DNA of 64,000 nucleotides, from positions 4,092,001 through 4,156,000 of the forward strand of contig CP086683.1 in NCBI GenBank assembly GCA_030544685.1. The letters run 5' to 3'. Shown in pieces: positions 26,249 through 35,425 of the stretch (the stretch's first letter is position 1; each line of letters opens with the position of its first letter). Origin of the DNA: Pseudomonas sp. B21_DOA (GTDB lineage Bacteria; Pseudomonadota; Gammaproteobacteria; Pseudomonadales; Pseudomonadaceae). Under the pieces are notes generated by a model. It had not been told where the DNA came from and made no database searches. It was given only the letters and a program-made list of their open reading frames with translations. A program made the translations under genes and the position numbers.

Positions 26249-29200
26249 TCAGAACTGCCAGTCGAGGGTCAGACCGACGCCATGATCTTTCTCGTTCGAG
26301 CCGATCAGGCCGTTGTAGTCGAGGTTGACCCGCACGTCGCGATTGAGCGCCAGCCCGGCGCGCACGCCGACTACGGCAGCGTCACGATCCATCGACACGC
26401 TCTGCACGGTGAACGCGCTGTTGCCGTTGGCGAACGCCAGATGGCTGTCGGCATCGACGCTGCTCAGGTTGTGCTGCCAGCCGAGGCTCGCGCCCAGTTC
26501 CAGCTGATGCTTATCCGACACGGCGAAGCTGCGCTTGGCGCGCACGCCGAGGGTCGACAGCACCACGTCGCGATTGTCCTCGCCGCCCTTGAGCGCGGCA
26601 GCGTCACCCTTCTCGGTGAAGCTGTCGGTGTTGAGGTGCACGTAGGACAGATTGGCGAACGGCTCCAGGTTCATCGGTTGCAGGCCCAGATCGTAAGCGG
26701 CCTCGGTGAACAGTTGCGCGGTGGTCGCGTCACGTTTGGTTTTCTGTTTGCCGCTGACGTCGCCGAACTGCAGATCACGCTTCACATCGATGCGATGCCA
26801 GCTGTAGGCGCCGCCGACGGTCAGGCGCAACGCGTCGATCTCATGGCCCAGATATGCACCCAAGTGGTAGCTGTCGACCGACGCCGACGAATGCGTGCCG
26901 CTGCCCATGCTCAACGAGCTGTCGCTGTAACCGGTGACGAAACCGAGACGGGTGTCTTCAGCGATCAGCCCGTCGACACCGGCCAGCAGCCCGCCGATGG
27001 AGCTATTGGAATCGGCATTGTCGTGCCCGCCATCACTCTCGCCCCATGAGCCGAGGACCTTGACCCAAACGTTGCTGCGCTCATCAGTCGGCGCATCGGC
27101 ATTGAACAGATCACGCTCACGCAGGCGTTCGCCGACGGCTTCGCGCAGGTAGCGGCTGTCGTTGATCAGCAGCGTGCCGATGGCCGGGTGAATCTCGCCG
27201 GACAACTGTTGAAAGGCCTGCTGCGCCGACGCGGCATTGGGCGACAGCAACAGGGTTTCGAACAGCGCATTGCCCGCGCCCAAACGCTCGGCGGCCGCAC
27301 CAACGGCGCGCTGGTTCGGCGTCAGCCCGACGCTGGCGAACGATGCCTCATTGCGCCCGACTGCCAACTGAATGCCGCCCGCCGAATAATCCAGAGTGCC
27401 GCCGAGGAAAGCGTAATTCGGCAACACCTGGCCGAAGCGCCCTTCGATGCCTTCCGCCGCTTGCAGAATGTTGTAGCGAGTGCCGAGCAGACTTTGCACT
27501 TCGCCGGTGCTGAGCAAGGTCGGGCTGTTTTCCAGCGACAGGCTCACCGTGGCGCCATCGATGACCGCTTTGCCGCCCGCGACGATCTGATCGCTGCGGG
27601 TTGGCGACAGCTCTACGGCGTAGGTTGAGCCCGGCGCGAAGGTCACGTCACCTGCCACATTCAGGGTGCCGATCGAATTGCCCGGCGCCACCGTACCGCC
27701 GCTGTTCACCGCCAGCGCGCCGATGCGGCCGTTGCCGCCGAGGATACCGCCATTGTTGACGGTGACCGCCGATTGCAGCGATCCGTTGATGGCCAATCGG
27801 CCCTGATTGACCAGGGTCGGGCCGCTGTAAGTGTTGTTGCCGGTCAGCACCAAAGTGCCGATGCCTTGCTTGGTCAGACCGCCGTGGCCGCCGATGTCGT
27901 TGCGCCAAGTGTCGAGGCCGCAAGTGATATCGGTGCACACCCGTTCGGTCGGTTTGCCCTGATCGATGATCGCGCCGATGCCCGGCAGATCAGCAACGAA
28001 CTGGCCGGAGCCGTAAGCACCCTGCACGCGGAATTCCTCGGGAATGTCCTGCTCGGTAACGAACATCGCCGGGCCGTCGATGGCTTTGCGCAGGTTGATC
28101 ATGCCCCAGCCGTACAAGGCGTCGATGCCCGGCGCGCCGAGGTCGGTGGCGGTGGTACGCAATACGCTGGCGACCTGGTCGCCGCTCATGTACGGAAAAC
28201 GCTCCATCAGCACGGCGATGGAACCGGCGACGTGCGGTGCCGCCATTGACGTGCCGTTGTAGTTGGCATAGCTGGTGGTCAGGTTGCCGGCGTTGGTGCC
28301 TTCGATGATCGAGCTGTAGATCTTGGTGCCCGGTGCCGAGACGCAGTAACTCGCCGTATAGCCGCAGCGCGAGGAGAACGTGCTGATCACGTACGGATTG
28401 GCACTGGCGGTGTCCGGGTTCTGCTGCAACGCGGCGACGGTGATCCAGTTCGGCGCGATGTCCGGAACGAAGTAGCCGAGGCCGGCGATGGCATCCGGAT
28501 TGTTCAGGTTGTAATCGTTGCCGGCGGCAAAGATGGTGACGATGCCGCTGCGTGCGGCGGCAATCGCACCATCGTAGGCGCCGCCGGGTTTGGTGCCGAG
28601 CAAGGTGCGGATTTCGTTGAACTGCAACTGCGCGTCGTTGACGGTGAAGTGCGGATACGCCGGATCGCGACCACCCAGGTCGAAGCGGTCGGTGATGCCG
28701 ATGCCCCAACTGTTGTTGATGATCCGCGCACCGCTGGCGATCAGCGCATCCCAACCGGCCTTGTACACCGCGCCGTCGTTGCCGCGCACGATGCCGTCTT
28801 CCGGCCCCGGGTCACCGTTGTCAGCGCTGATGATCTGCGCACCGAATGCGACGCCATGCATCACCCCGCCATCGCGACTGCCCGCCGCGATGCCGCCAAC
28901 GTGGGTGCCGTGGGCGCCAAGCTTGCCGTTGGAGCCGACCGAGGGTGAACCGTCATACAGGAACGCATCACCGGCCTTCACCGGAATGTACGGGTCGGTG
29001 TATTCGCGGATACCGCTGGTGACCAGAGTCACGACTTTGTTGCTGCCGGAGAACTCCGGATGCGCGGCGTAGACCGGTTGATCGAAGATGCCCAGTTTCA
29101 CGCCTTTGCCGGTGTAGCCGGCGGCATGGGCATAATCCGCACCGATCGCGCCCAAGCCCCAATCAGCCTTGAATTCACTGCTGCGCCAACTCGACGGATC

Positions 29201-29326
29201 GCCGTTGCGGCCGTTTTCCACGTACGGCGCTGCCTGCGCCAGCGCACTGGCACAGAGCATGGCGACTGTCAGGGTTTTCAGGGCAAAGCGGCCACCCGAT
29301 TGCGCGGGGGTATTGTTGTTATCCAT
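26249..29326 (-). CDS. prtB: S8 serine protease autotransporter (PrtB type)
   Basis: A 1025-residue type V secreted protease. The signal peptide ends near AQA (residue 33). The subtilisin-like domain follows: Asp region GVKLGIFDQPVYAAHPEF, His in HGTHVGGIAAGS and Ser in [13 protein letters not shown]. Next is a passenger-linker repeat ([20 protein letters not shown]), then a beta-barrel of about 280 residues ending WQF. The Asp motif is unusual (Asp-Gln-Pro instead of Asp-Ser/Thr-Gly). It lies downstream of a paralog with which it shares long stretches. Its surface or released protease activity is inferred. Confidence 0.93.
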   Translation of the reverse strand: MDNNNTPAQSGGRFALKTLTVAMLCASALAQAAPYVENGRNGDPSSWRSSEFKADWGLGAIGADYAHAAGYTGKGVKLGIFDQPVYAAHPEFSGSNKVVTLVTSGIREYTDPYIPVKAGDAFLYDGSPSVGSNGKLGAHGTHVGGIAAGSRDGGVMHGVAFGAQIISADNGDPGPEDGIVRGNDGAVYKAGWDALIASGARIINNSWGIGITDRFDLGGRDPAYPHFTVNDAQLQFNEIRTLLGTKPGGAYDGAIAAARSGIVTIFAAGNDYNLNNPDAIAGLGYFVPDIAPNWITVAALQQNPDTASANPYVISTFSSRCGYTASYCVSAPGTKIYSSIIEGTNAGNLTTSYANYNGTSMAAPHVAGSIAVLMERFPYMSGDQVASVLRTTATDLGAPGIDALYGWGMINLRKAIDGPAMFVTEQDIPEEFRVQGAYGSGQFVADLPGIGAIIDQGKPTERVCTDITCGLDTWRNDIGGHGGLTKQGIGTLVLTGNNTYSGPTLVNQGRLAINGSLQSAVTVNNGGILGGNGRIGALAVNSGGTVAPGNSIGTLNVAGDVTFAPGSTYAVELSPTRSDQIVAGGKAVIDGATVSLSLENSPTLLSTGEVQSLLGTRYNILQAAEGIEGRFGQVLPNYAFLGGTLDYSAGGIQLAVGRNEASFASVGLTPNQRAVGAAAERLGAGNALFETLLLSPNAASAQQAFQQLSGEIHPAIGTLLINDSRYLREAVGERLRERDLFNADAPTDERSNVWVKVLGSWGESDGGHDNADSNSSIGGLLAGVDGLIAEDTRLGFVTGYSDSSLSMGSGTHSSASVDSYHLGAYLGHEIDALRLTVGGAYSWHRIDVKRDLQFGDVSGKQKTKRDATTAQLFTEAAYDLGLQPMNLEPFANLSYVHLNTDSFTEKGDAAALKGGEDNRDVVLSTLGVRAKRSFAVSDKHQLELGASLGWQHNLSSVDADSHLAFANGNSAFTVQSVSMDRDAAVVGVRAGLALNRDVRVNLDYNGLIGSNEKDHGVGLTLDWQF

Positions 29327-29377
29327 CCACGACCTTCCTTAGTGATGTTGCGAAAAATCCGGTTGCCTGTGCTGCCG

Positions 29378-29486
29378 TTGATCGTTCCCACGCTCTGCGT
29401 GGGAATGCCTCTAGGGACGCTCCGCGTTCCAATGGGACGCAGAGCGTCCCTGGCTGCATTCCTTTGCTGCGCGTGGGAACGATCAA
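29378..29486. repeat. Palindromic repeat element between prtA and prtB
   Basis: Terminal inverted repeats TTGATCGTTCCCACG and CGTGGGAACGATCAA enclose further nested palindromes (GGGACGCTCCGCGTTCC and GGGACGCAGAGCGTCCC). This class recurs in Pseudomonas genomes. It separates the two autotransporter genes. Confidence 0.75.
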
Positions 29487-29558
29487 CACAGGTTTTGCGA
29501 CTGCTGCGCAGTCGAGCGGGGATAAATCCCCTCGCCACAGTGGCTCAAACGAATGCAA

Positions 29559-32516
29559 TCAGAACTGCCAGTTCAGTCTCAGGCCAACGCCATGCAGCTT
29601 CTCGCGGCTGGCCAGTTGGCCGTTGTAATCGAGGTTGACCCGCACGTCCTTGCTCAAGGCCAGACTGGCCTGCACGCCGACCAGTGCGGCATCGCGCACC
29701 AGCGCCGAGCTCTCCACGGAATACGGCGTACCACCGCTGGCAAAGCGCAAATGCTGTTCCGATTCGATATCGCTGAGGCTGTGCTGCCAGCCGAGACGGG
29801 CGCTGACGTCCAGCGCTTGCTGGCTGGAAAGGTTGAAGGTTTTGCTCGCCCGCACGCCCAAGGTGCTCAACACCGCATCACGCTGATCGCCAGAACTTTT
29901 CAGCGCAGCGGCATCGCCCTTCTCGGTAAAGCCTTCGGTGTCGAGATGCAGGTAAGTCAGGTTGGCGAACGGTTCGAGCACCAAAGGTTGCAGCTGCAAG
30001 CGATACGCCGCCTCGGCGAACACCTGCGTGGTGGTCGCATCGAGCTTGGCTTTCTGCTTGGCGCTGACCGCGTCGTATTGCAGATCACGCTTCACATCGC
30101 CACGATGCCAGCTGTACGCCACGCCGCTGCTCAAGCGCCAGGCGCCGATGTCGTGCCCGGCGTAAGCGCCGAGGTGATAGCTGTCGACTTTCGCCGAAGA
30201 ATGCGTGCCCGAACCCATGCTCAAGGAGCTATCGCTGTAGCCGGTGACCAGACCGATGCGGGTCTGCTCGTCCAGCGCGCCGTCGACACCCGCCAGCAAA
30301 CCGCCGATCGAGGTGTTGTAGCCGGCCGTGTCGTGGCCCGAATCGGTGCTGCCCCAGGCGCCGATAGCTTTGATCCAGCCGTTGCTGCGGGGCGCCGAGT
30401 CATCGTGCAGCCGCTCGCCGACCGCATCACGCAACTGGCGGCTGTCGTTGATCAGCATCGTCCCCAGCGCCGGATAAATCTCGCCGCTCAGTTGCTGGAA
30501 GGCTTGCTGGGCCGAGGCTTGAGTCGGTGCACGAAGCACGCTTTCGTAAACCGAATTGCCAGCGCCCAGACCTTCGACTGCCGCCGCCACCGAACGCTGG
30601 TTCGGCGTTTGCCCAACGCTGGCGAAGCTTGTGGCATTGCGCTGGATATTCAGCTGAATGCCGCTTGCGGCGTAGTCGAGGGCGCCGCCGATGAACAGGT
30701 AGTTCGGCACCACCGCAGCGAACTGCCCTTGCACGCCGCCGGCCGCTTGCAGGATGTTGTACTGGCGACCGAGCAGGCTTTGCGCTTCGGCGCTGCTGAG
30801 CAAGGTCGGGCTGTTTTCCAGCGCCAGACTGACGCTGGCGCCGCTGATGGTTGCCGTGCCGCCGGCAACGATGCGGTCACTGCTGGTGGGCGATAGCTCG
30901 ACGGCGTAAGTCGAGCCTGGGGCGAGTGTCACATCGCCGGCGACGTTCAAGGTGCCGATGGAATTGCCCGGTGCGACCCGGCCGCCGCTGTTGGCGGTCA
31001 ATGCGCCGATGCGTCCGGAGCCGCCGAGGGTGCCGCTGTCGTTGACGGTGACCGCTGAAGTCAGCGAACCGTTGACGGTCAGCAGACCGCCGTTGACGGT
31101 GGTCGGGCCGCGATAGGTGTTGTCGCCGCTGAGCAGCAACTGACCGGCGCCGGACTTGATCAGGCTGCCCTGATACACCCGGTTCGCCGCTGCCGCATCA
31201 CGTAGCATGCCGACCGCGTAATCGGTCTGGTCCTGCTGACTGGCGCCGGCCGCAACGCCGTTCTGCCAGCCTTTGTCCTGCAGGGTTTGCTGCCAGGCGC
31301 TGTGCTCGGCGAGGTCTTCGTTTTGACGCTGGAGCAGTGCCTTGTCGGAGATGTCATTGCTCCAGACATCGCGCTGCCCTGCCCCCAGATTGGCATCGAA
31401 CGCACCGAGCAATTGCCCCGGCCCGCGCATCGCCCGGTTGAGATTCGCTACGCCCCAGCCGACGCGCTCGTTCGGTGCGTCAGTGACCGAGCCGTCGAGC
31501 TGGGTGGCGGTGGTCAGCAAAACTTCGAGCGCCTGCTGGTTGTTCATGTACGGATAACGCTCCATCACCAGCGCCAGGGCGCCGGTTGCGTGCGGCGCCG
31601 CCATCGAGGTGCCGGACTTGATGCCGTAGCCGCCGCCGGGAATGGTGCTGTCGATCTTCGCGCCCGGCGTGGTGATGCACCAGTATTTGGCGATGCCGCA
31701 CTGGTTGTACTTCTGCTGATTGCCCTGATCGAGCCCGGACACCGCCAGCCAGTGCTTTTCCAGATCCGGCTGAAAGTACGGCAGCGCCGAACGTACGCTG
31801 GCATTCGGGTATCCGCTGTTGCCGGCGCTGAAGACGTTGATCACACCACGCCGGGAAACGTCGGCAGCGGCGTCGAGCCAGGTGCCTTTGTTCCAGTGTT
31901 GCGCGTAGGCGGCGTGCAGGTCGGCCAAAGTGCGATAGCTGACATCCGGCGGCTGACTGCCCCAGCTGTTATTGATCGCCCGCACACCGGCGTCGGCGAG
32001 GCTGTCGTAGACCGCTTTGAAATAACGCGGATCAGGGCCGGGGCCGAAAAGGAAACTGTCGTTCTTGTTGGTGTTGCCGACGTAGATCTGCGCGTTGTAC
32101 GCCACGCCGTGCATGCCGCTGCCATCACGGGCAGCGCCCATGGTCCCGACGACGTGGGTGCCGTGGGAATCGTTGTTCGGGTTGAGCGTGCCGTCGACGT
32201 TGAACACTGAGCCATCGACGTAGCTGCCGCTGGCGGAGACCGGGTGATAGCGATCGGCGGAGAATTCCGGGTGGGCGACATCGAAACCGGAATCCAGCGC
32301 GCCGATTTTCACGCCCTTGCCGGTGACGCCGGCGGCGTAGGCCTGGTCGGCCTGCATGCGTTCCAGGCCCCAGTCACGCAGGAACTCGGCGCTGCGCCAA
32401 CTGGCAGGGTTGCCGGGCTGGCCGGGTTCCAGGTATTGCGCCTGAACCTGGTTTGCAGAAATTACAAGCAACAGGGTACCGACCGAAATCGGCTTGATGC
32501 GTACGTCCATGTTCAT
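29559..32516 (-). CDS. prtA: S8 serine protease autotransporter (PrtA type)
   Basis: A 985-residue autotransporter: signal peptide to about residue 28 (ANQVQA), S8 domain with Asp in [15 protein letters not shown], His in [11 protein letters not shown] and Ser in [13 protein letters not shown], a linker with [18 protein letters not shown], and a C-terminal beta-barrel ending LNWQF. I chose ATG 32516 (MNMDVRIK); a GTG codon one position earlier is less likely. It follows aprF and precedes prtB, the usual order of the locus in P. fluorescens. The barrel and linker are very similar to those of PrtB, pointing to tandem duplication. Confidence 0.93.
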   Translation of the reverse strand: MNMDVRIKPISVGTLLLVISANQVQAQYLEPGQPGNPASWRSAEFLRDWGLERMQADQAYAAGVTGKGVKIGALDSGFDVAHPEFSADRYHPVSASGSYVDGSVFNVDGTLNPNNDSHGTHVVGTMGAARDGSGMHGVAYNAQIYVGNTNKNDSFLFGPGPDPRYFKAVYDSLADAGVRAINNSWGSQPPDVSYRTLADLHAAYAQHWNKGTWLDAAADVSRRGVINVFSAGNSGYPNASVRSALPYFQPDLEKHWLAVSGLDQGNQQKYNQCGIAKYWCITTPGAKIDSTIPGGGYGIKSGTSMAAPHATGALALVMERYPYMNNQQALEVLLTTATQLDGSVTDAPNERVGWGVANLNRAMRGPGQLLGAFDANLGAGQRDVWSNDISDKALLQRQNEDLAEHSAWQQTLQDKGWQNGVAAGASQQDQTDYAVGMLRDAAAANRVYQGSLIKSGAGQLLLSGDNTYRGPTTVNGGLLTVNGSLTSAVTVNDSGTLGGSGRIGALTANSGGRVAPGNSIGTLNVAGDVTLAPGSTYAVELSPTSSDRIVAGGTATISGASVSLALENSPTLLSSAEAQSLLGRQYNILQAAGGVQGQFAAVVPNYLFIGGALDYAASGIQLNIQRNATSFASVGQTPNQRSVAAAVEGLGAGNSVYESVLRAPTQASAQQAFQQLSGEIYPALGTMLINDSRQLRDAVGERLHDDSAPRSNGWIKAIGAWGSTDSGHDTAGYNTSIGGLLAGVDGALDEQTRIGLVTGYSDSSLSMGSGTHSSAKVDSYHLGAYAGHDIGAWRLSSGVAYSWHRGDVKRDLQYDAVSAKQKAKLDATTTQVFAEAAYRLQLQPLVLEPFANLTYLHLDTEGFTEKGDAAALKSSGDQRDAVLSTLGVRASKTFNLSSQQALDVSARLGWQHSLSDIESEQHLRFASGGTPYSVESSALVRDAALVGVQASLALSKDVRVNLDYNGQLASREKLHGVGLRLNWQF

Positions 32517-32562
32517 CACTCACGTTTTTGTTGTTTTGTTCAGGGCTGAATTGCGGTGTCGC

Positions 32563-32714
32563 CCCTTCCCCTCACCCCAGCCCTCTCCCCGAGGAGAGGA
32601 GCCAATTTGTGTTGATGTCACAACCTGCGTCCGGCTCGGTCGTTCAGGTCGATGCGGCTATCGCAGGCCACTCGGTCAGTCCCCTCTGCCTCTGGGAGAG
32701 AGTCAGGGTGAGGG
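32563..32714. repeat. MITE-like repeat element, copy 2 (inverted), reaching into aprF
   Basis: Related to 16192-16348 but in the other orientation (CCCCTCACCCCAGCCCTCTC at the left, AGTCAGGGTGAGGGC at the right). Its right end supplies the last codons of aprF (PSP and the TGA). Confidence 0.7.
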
Positions 32715-34073
32715 CTGTTGCGCGACCACAAATGCTTCGTCCACCCGCGCCAGATCCTGCTCATTCAGCGTCCCGGCGTAGTAATGCAATTTGGTCCAGG
32801 CCATCAGGTAGTCGTAACGCGCCTGGGCCAGGTCGCGGCGGGTGGTGAACAGTTGCTGCTCGGCATTCAACGCGTCGAGGTTGGTCCGCTCGCCGCCCAG
32901 AATGCTTTGTCGGGTCGAGACCACCAGCGCCTCGGCCGACTTCAAGGCCTTCTGATAAGCGCGCAATTTGCTCACCCCGGACAGGCAGGCACTGAACTGT
33001 CGGCGCAGTTCGATCAAGGTTTCGCGGGTTTTGCCATCCAGTTCGTACTCAGCCTGTTCCATGGTGCGGCTGGCCTGGCGCGTCGAGGCCGACACGCCAC
33101 CGCCGGCGTACAGCGGCACGCTGACTTCAAGGCCAATGGTGTTGGTTTCGTAGCGCTGGTTATAGGTGTTGCCGCTTTCGGACTCGTTGTCGCGCATCGA
33201 GGCGTAGGCACTGACTTTCGGCAGATGCCCGGCGCGGTTGCGCTCGACTTCGTAGCGCGCCACTTCTACGGCCTGACGTTGCGAAGCGAGGTTCGGGTTG
33301 TTGCTGATCGCCAGTTCATGCCAGGTGTCGAAGTTCGCCGGTTGCAGCGTGAAGGTCTGGAATTGCTGACCAAGCGGCGCCAGATCGCCGATATCCACCG
33401 CCGGCACGCCCACCAGCGCGCCAAGTTCGCGCAAGGCCGCATCCTGCTCGTTACGCGCTTCGATTTCCTCGGCAGTCGCCAGCTCATAGCGCGACTCGGC
33501 TTCGAGAATATCGGTGCGCGTGCCCTCGCCCTGCTTGAACATGTGTTCGTTCTGCTGGAACTGTTGCTCGTAAGCCTTCTTCTTCGCCTGGGCGATATCG
33601 ATCTGGTCCTGGGCGAACAAGGCTTTGGTGTAGTTGTCCAGCACGCGCACCAACAGTTCCTGACTCTTGCCGCGAAAGGCTTCGTCGGCAAACAACGACT
33701 GCGCGACACCTTTGCGATACGCCGCATAAGCCTCGTAATCGAGCAGCGGTTGCTGCACCGTCAGCGCCGAGCCGTAACTGTTGTAGTTGCGCTCATCGGT
33801 GCGGTTGCGCGCGCGATCATCCAGAGACGTAGCCTTGGACGAGTTGCGGCCCTTGTTGTAGGTGTAGCCGATCCGAGGCAGCAACCCGGCGCGACCAATC
33901 ACACGGTTTTCAAGGCCGGCATCACGCTCCTTGATCGCGCCAAGGAACACCGGATCGTTGCGCAACGCCTGTTCGTAAATCTCGAATGGCCCCATGGCCG
34001 CGACTGCCGAGTGACTCGCGAGCAGCATCATCGCGGCACCCAGCATTGAAAGCTTTTTCATACAGCCGAACAT
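32703..34073 (-). CDS. aprF: Type I secretion outer membrane protein AprF (TolC family)
   Basis: A 456-residue outer membrane channel of the protease/lipase exporter. The signal peptide ends near SAVA (residue 25). Two related halves of long amphipathic helices with Asn-, Gln- and Ala-rich heptads are typical of TolC (YELATAEEIEARNEQDAAL, LDALNAEQQLFTTRRDLAQA). It starts at ATG 34073, two bases after the aprE stop; a second ATG four codons in is possible. The final codons PSP-stop come from a repeat element. It works with AprD and AprE to carry AprA and lipase straight to the medium. Confidence 0.95.
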   Translation of the reverse strand: MFGCMKKLSMLGAAMMLLASHSAVAAMGPFEIYEQALRNDPVFLGAIKERDAGLENRVIGRAGLLPRIGYTYNKGRNSSKATSLDDRARNRTDERNYNSYGSALTVQQPLLDYEAYAAYRKGVAQSLFADEAFRGKSQELLVRVLDNYTKALFAQDQIDIAQAKKKAYEQQFQQNEHMFKQGEGTRTDILEAESRYELATAEEIEARNEQDAALRELGALVGVPAVDIGDLAPLGQQFQTFTLQPANFDTWHELAISNNPNLASQRQAVEVARYEVERNRAGHLPKVSAYASMRDNESESGNTYNQRYETNTIGLEVSVPLYAGGGVSASTRQASRTMEQAEYELDGKTRETLIELRRQFSACLSGVSKLRAYQKALKSAEALVVSTRQSILGGERTNLDALNAEQQLFTTRRDLAQARYDYLMAWTKLHYYAGTLNEQDLARVDEAFVVAQQPSP

Positions 34074-34075
34074 CC

Positions 34076-35425
34076 TTATTCCTCGGTCAACGCAGAACCG
34101 GCGCGATCGAGCAGCGGTTTGAACAGGTAGTTGAGGAGTGAACGCTCACCGGTGCGCACGAACATTTCCGCCGGCATGCCGGGCTTGATCACCAGGCCGT
34201 TGAGCTTTTCCATCGCCTGATCGCTGACGCTGCTGCGCAACACGTAATACGGCACGCCAGTTTTCTCATCGACCATCTGGTCAGCGGAGATCAGGCTGAC
34301 TTCGCCGGGCACGCGCGGGGTTTTGCTCTGGTTGAACGCGGTAAACAGAATGTCCACGGGCAAATGCGTGCCGACCTTGTCGATCAGGTTGATCGGCAAG
34401 TGCCCTTCCACTTCCAGGGTGGTGCCTTGCGGAACGATCTCCAGCAGGGTTTCGCCCTGGCGCACCACGGCGCCTTCGGTGTGCACACCGAGATTGACCG
34501 CCACGCCATCGGCCGTGGCGAGGATCTCGCTGTGTTGCAGGTCGAAACCGGCGGAGGTCAGCTGTTCGGACAGCGTCACGCTTTTCAGCTGCGCATCGGC
34601 CAGTTGCGTGCGCACTTCCTTCTGGTATTCCTCGCCGTGCTGCTGCAACTTCAGGCGCGATTCAAGAATGCCCTGCTCCACACGGCCACTTTCACCGGTG
34701 TTTTCCGCCAGCTGCTGCTGCACTTGCGACAGTTGCCGCTGGTAGTCCATCAAGCGGTTGCGCGGGATGTAGCCGTTGTCGGCCAGCGGTTGCAGATTGC
34801 TCAATTGTTGCTGCAAGGAACTGGCCTGAGCATTGAGGTCGCTGCGGGCGCGGCGCATGCCGGCCAGTTGCGCAGTGGCGCCTTCGATGTTGGCGCGCAG
34901 TGCCGCTTGTTCCCGGGAGAACGCTTCGCGGCGGCTGCTGAACAATTGCCGCTGGCCCTCCAGCACCAGCGCCAGGCGCGGGTCCGGGTCGTTGCTCAGC
35001 TCGGCCGGAAAGGTTACTTGTTTGAGGTTGTCGCGCTCGGCCTGCCAGCGCGCGAGGCTGGCCCAGGCCATGCGGTATTGCGCCTGCAGCGATTGCACAT
35101 CGGCGGCGACCTGAGTCTGATCGAGGCGGAACAGCGGCTGGCCCTGCTTCACGATCTCGCCTTCGCGCACCAGAATCCGGCTGACCACGCCGCTGCTCAT
35201 CGACTGCACAGCCTTGCGTTTGCCCGACACCACCACCGTGCCTTGCACCGGAATGCCCTGATCCAGCGGCGCCAGTGCCGCCCAGGTGAAGAAACTGCCA
35301 GCGCCGACGATGGCCAGAATCCAGCCCATGCGCGCGAAGAATTTCGCATCGCGCTCCGGACGTTCGGTGAGGTAGGCGTGTTCCATGTTCGCTTCGTTTT
35401 GCGTGTTCATGCTGACGCTGCTCAT
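34076..35425 (-). CDS. aprE: Type I secretion membrane fusion protein AprE (HlyD family)
   Basis: A 449-residue periplasmic adaptor with one N-terminal membrane helix (WILAIVGAGSFFTWAALAPL, about 33-52), a long coiled-coil middle (residues about 150-290) and a C-terminal beta domain including the HlyD-type region near MPAEMFVRTGERSLLNYL. It links AprD in the inner membrane with AprF. Its ATG overlaps the aprD stop (ATGA). Confidence 0.95.
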   Translation of the reverse strand: MSSVSMNTQNEANMEHAYLTERPERDAKFFARMGWILAIVGAGSFFTWAALAPLDQGIPVQGTVVVSGKRKAVQSMSSGVVSRILVREGEIVKQGQPLFRLDQTQVAADVQSLQAQYRMAWASLARWQAERDNLKQVTFPAELSNDPDPRLALVLEGQRQLFSSRREAFSREQAALRANIEGATAQLAGMRRARSDLNAQASSLQQQLSNLQPLADNGYIPRNRLMDYQRQLSQVQQQLAENTGESGRVEQGILESRLKLQQHGEEYQKEVRTQLADAQLKSVTLSEQLTSAGFDLQHSEILATADGVAVNLGVHTEGAVVRQGETLLEIVPQGTTLEVEGHLPINLIDKVGTHLPVDILFTAFNQSKTPRVPGEVSLISADQMVDEKTGVPYYVLRSSVSDQAMEKLNGLVIKPGMPAEMFVRTGERSLLNYLFKPLLDRAGSALTEE

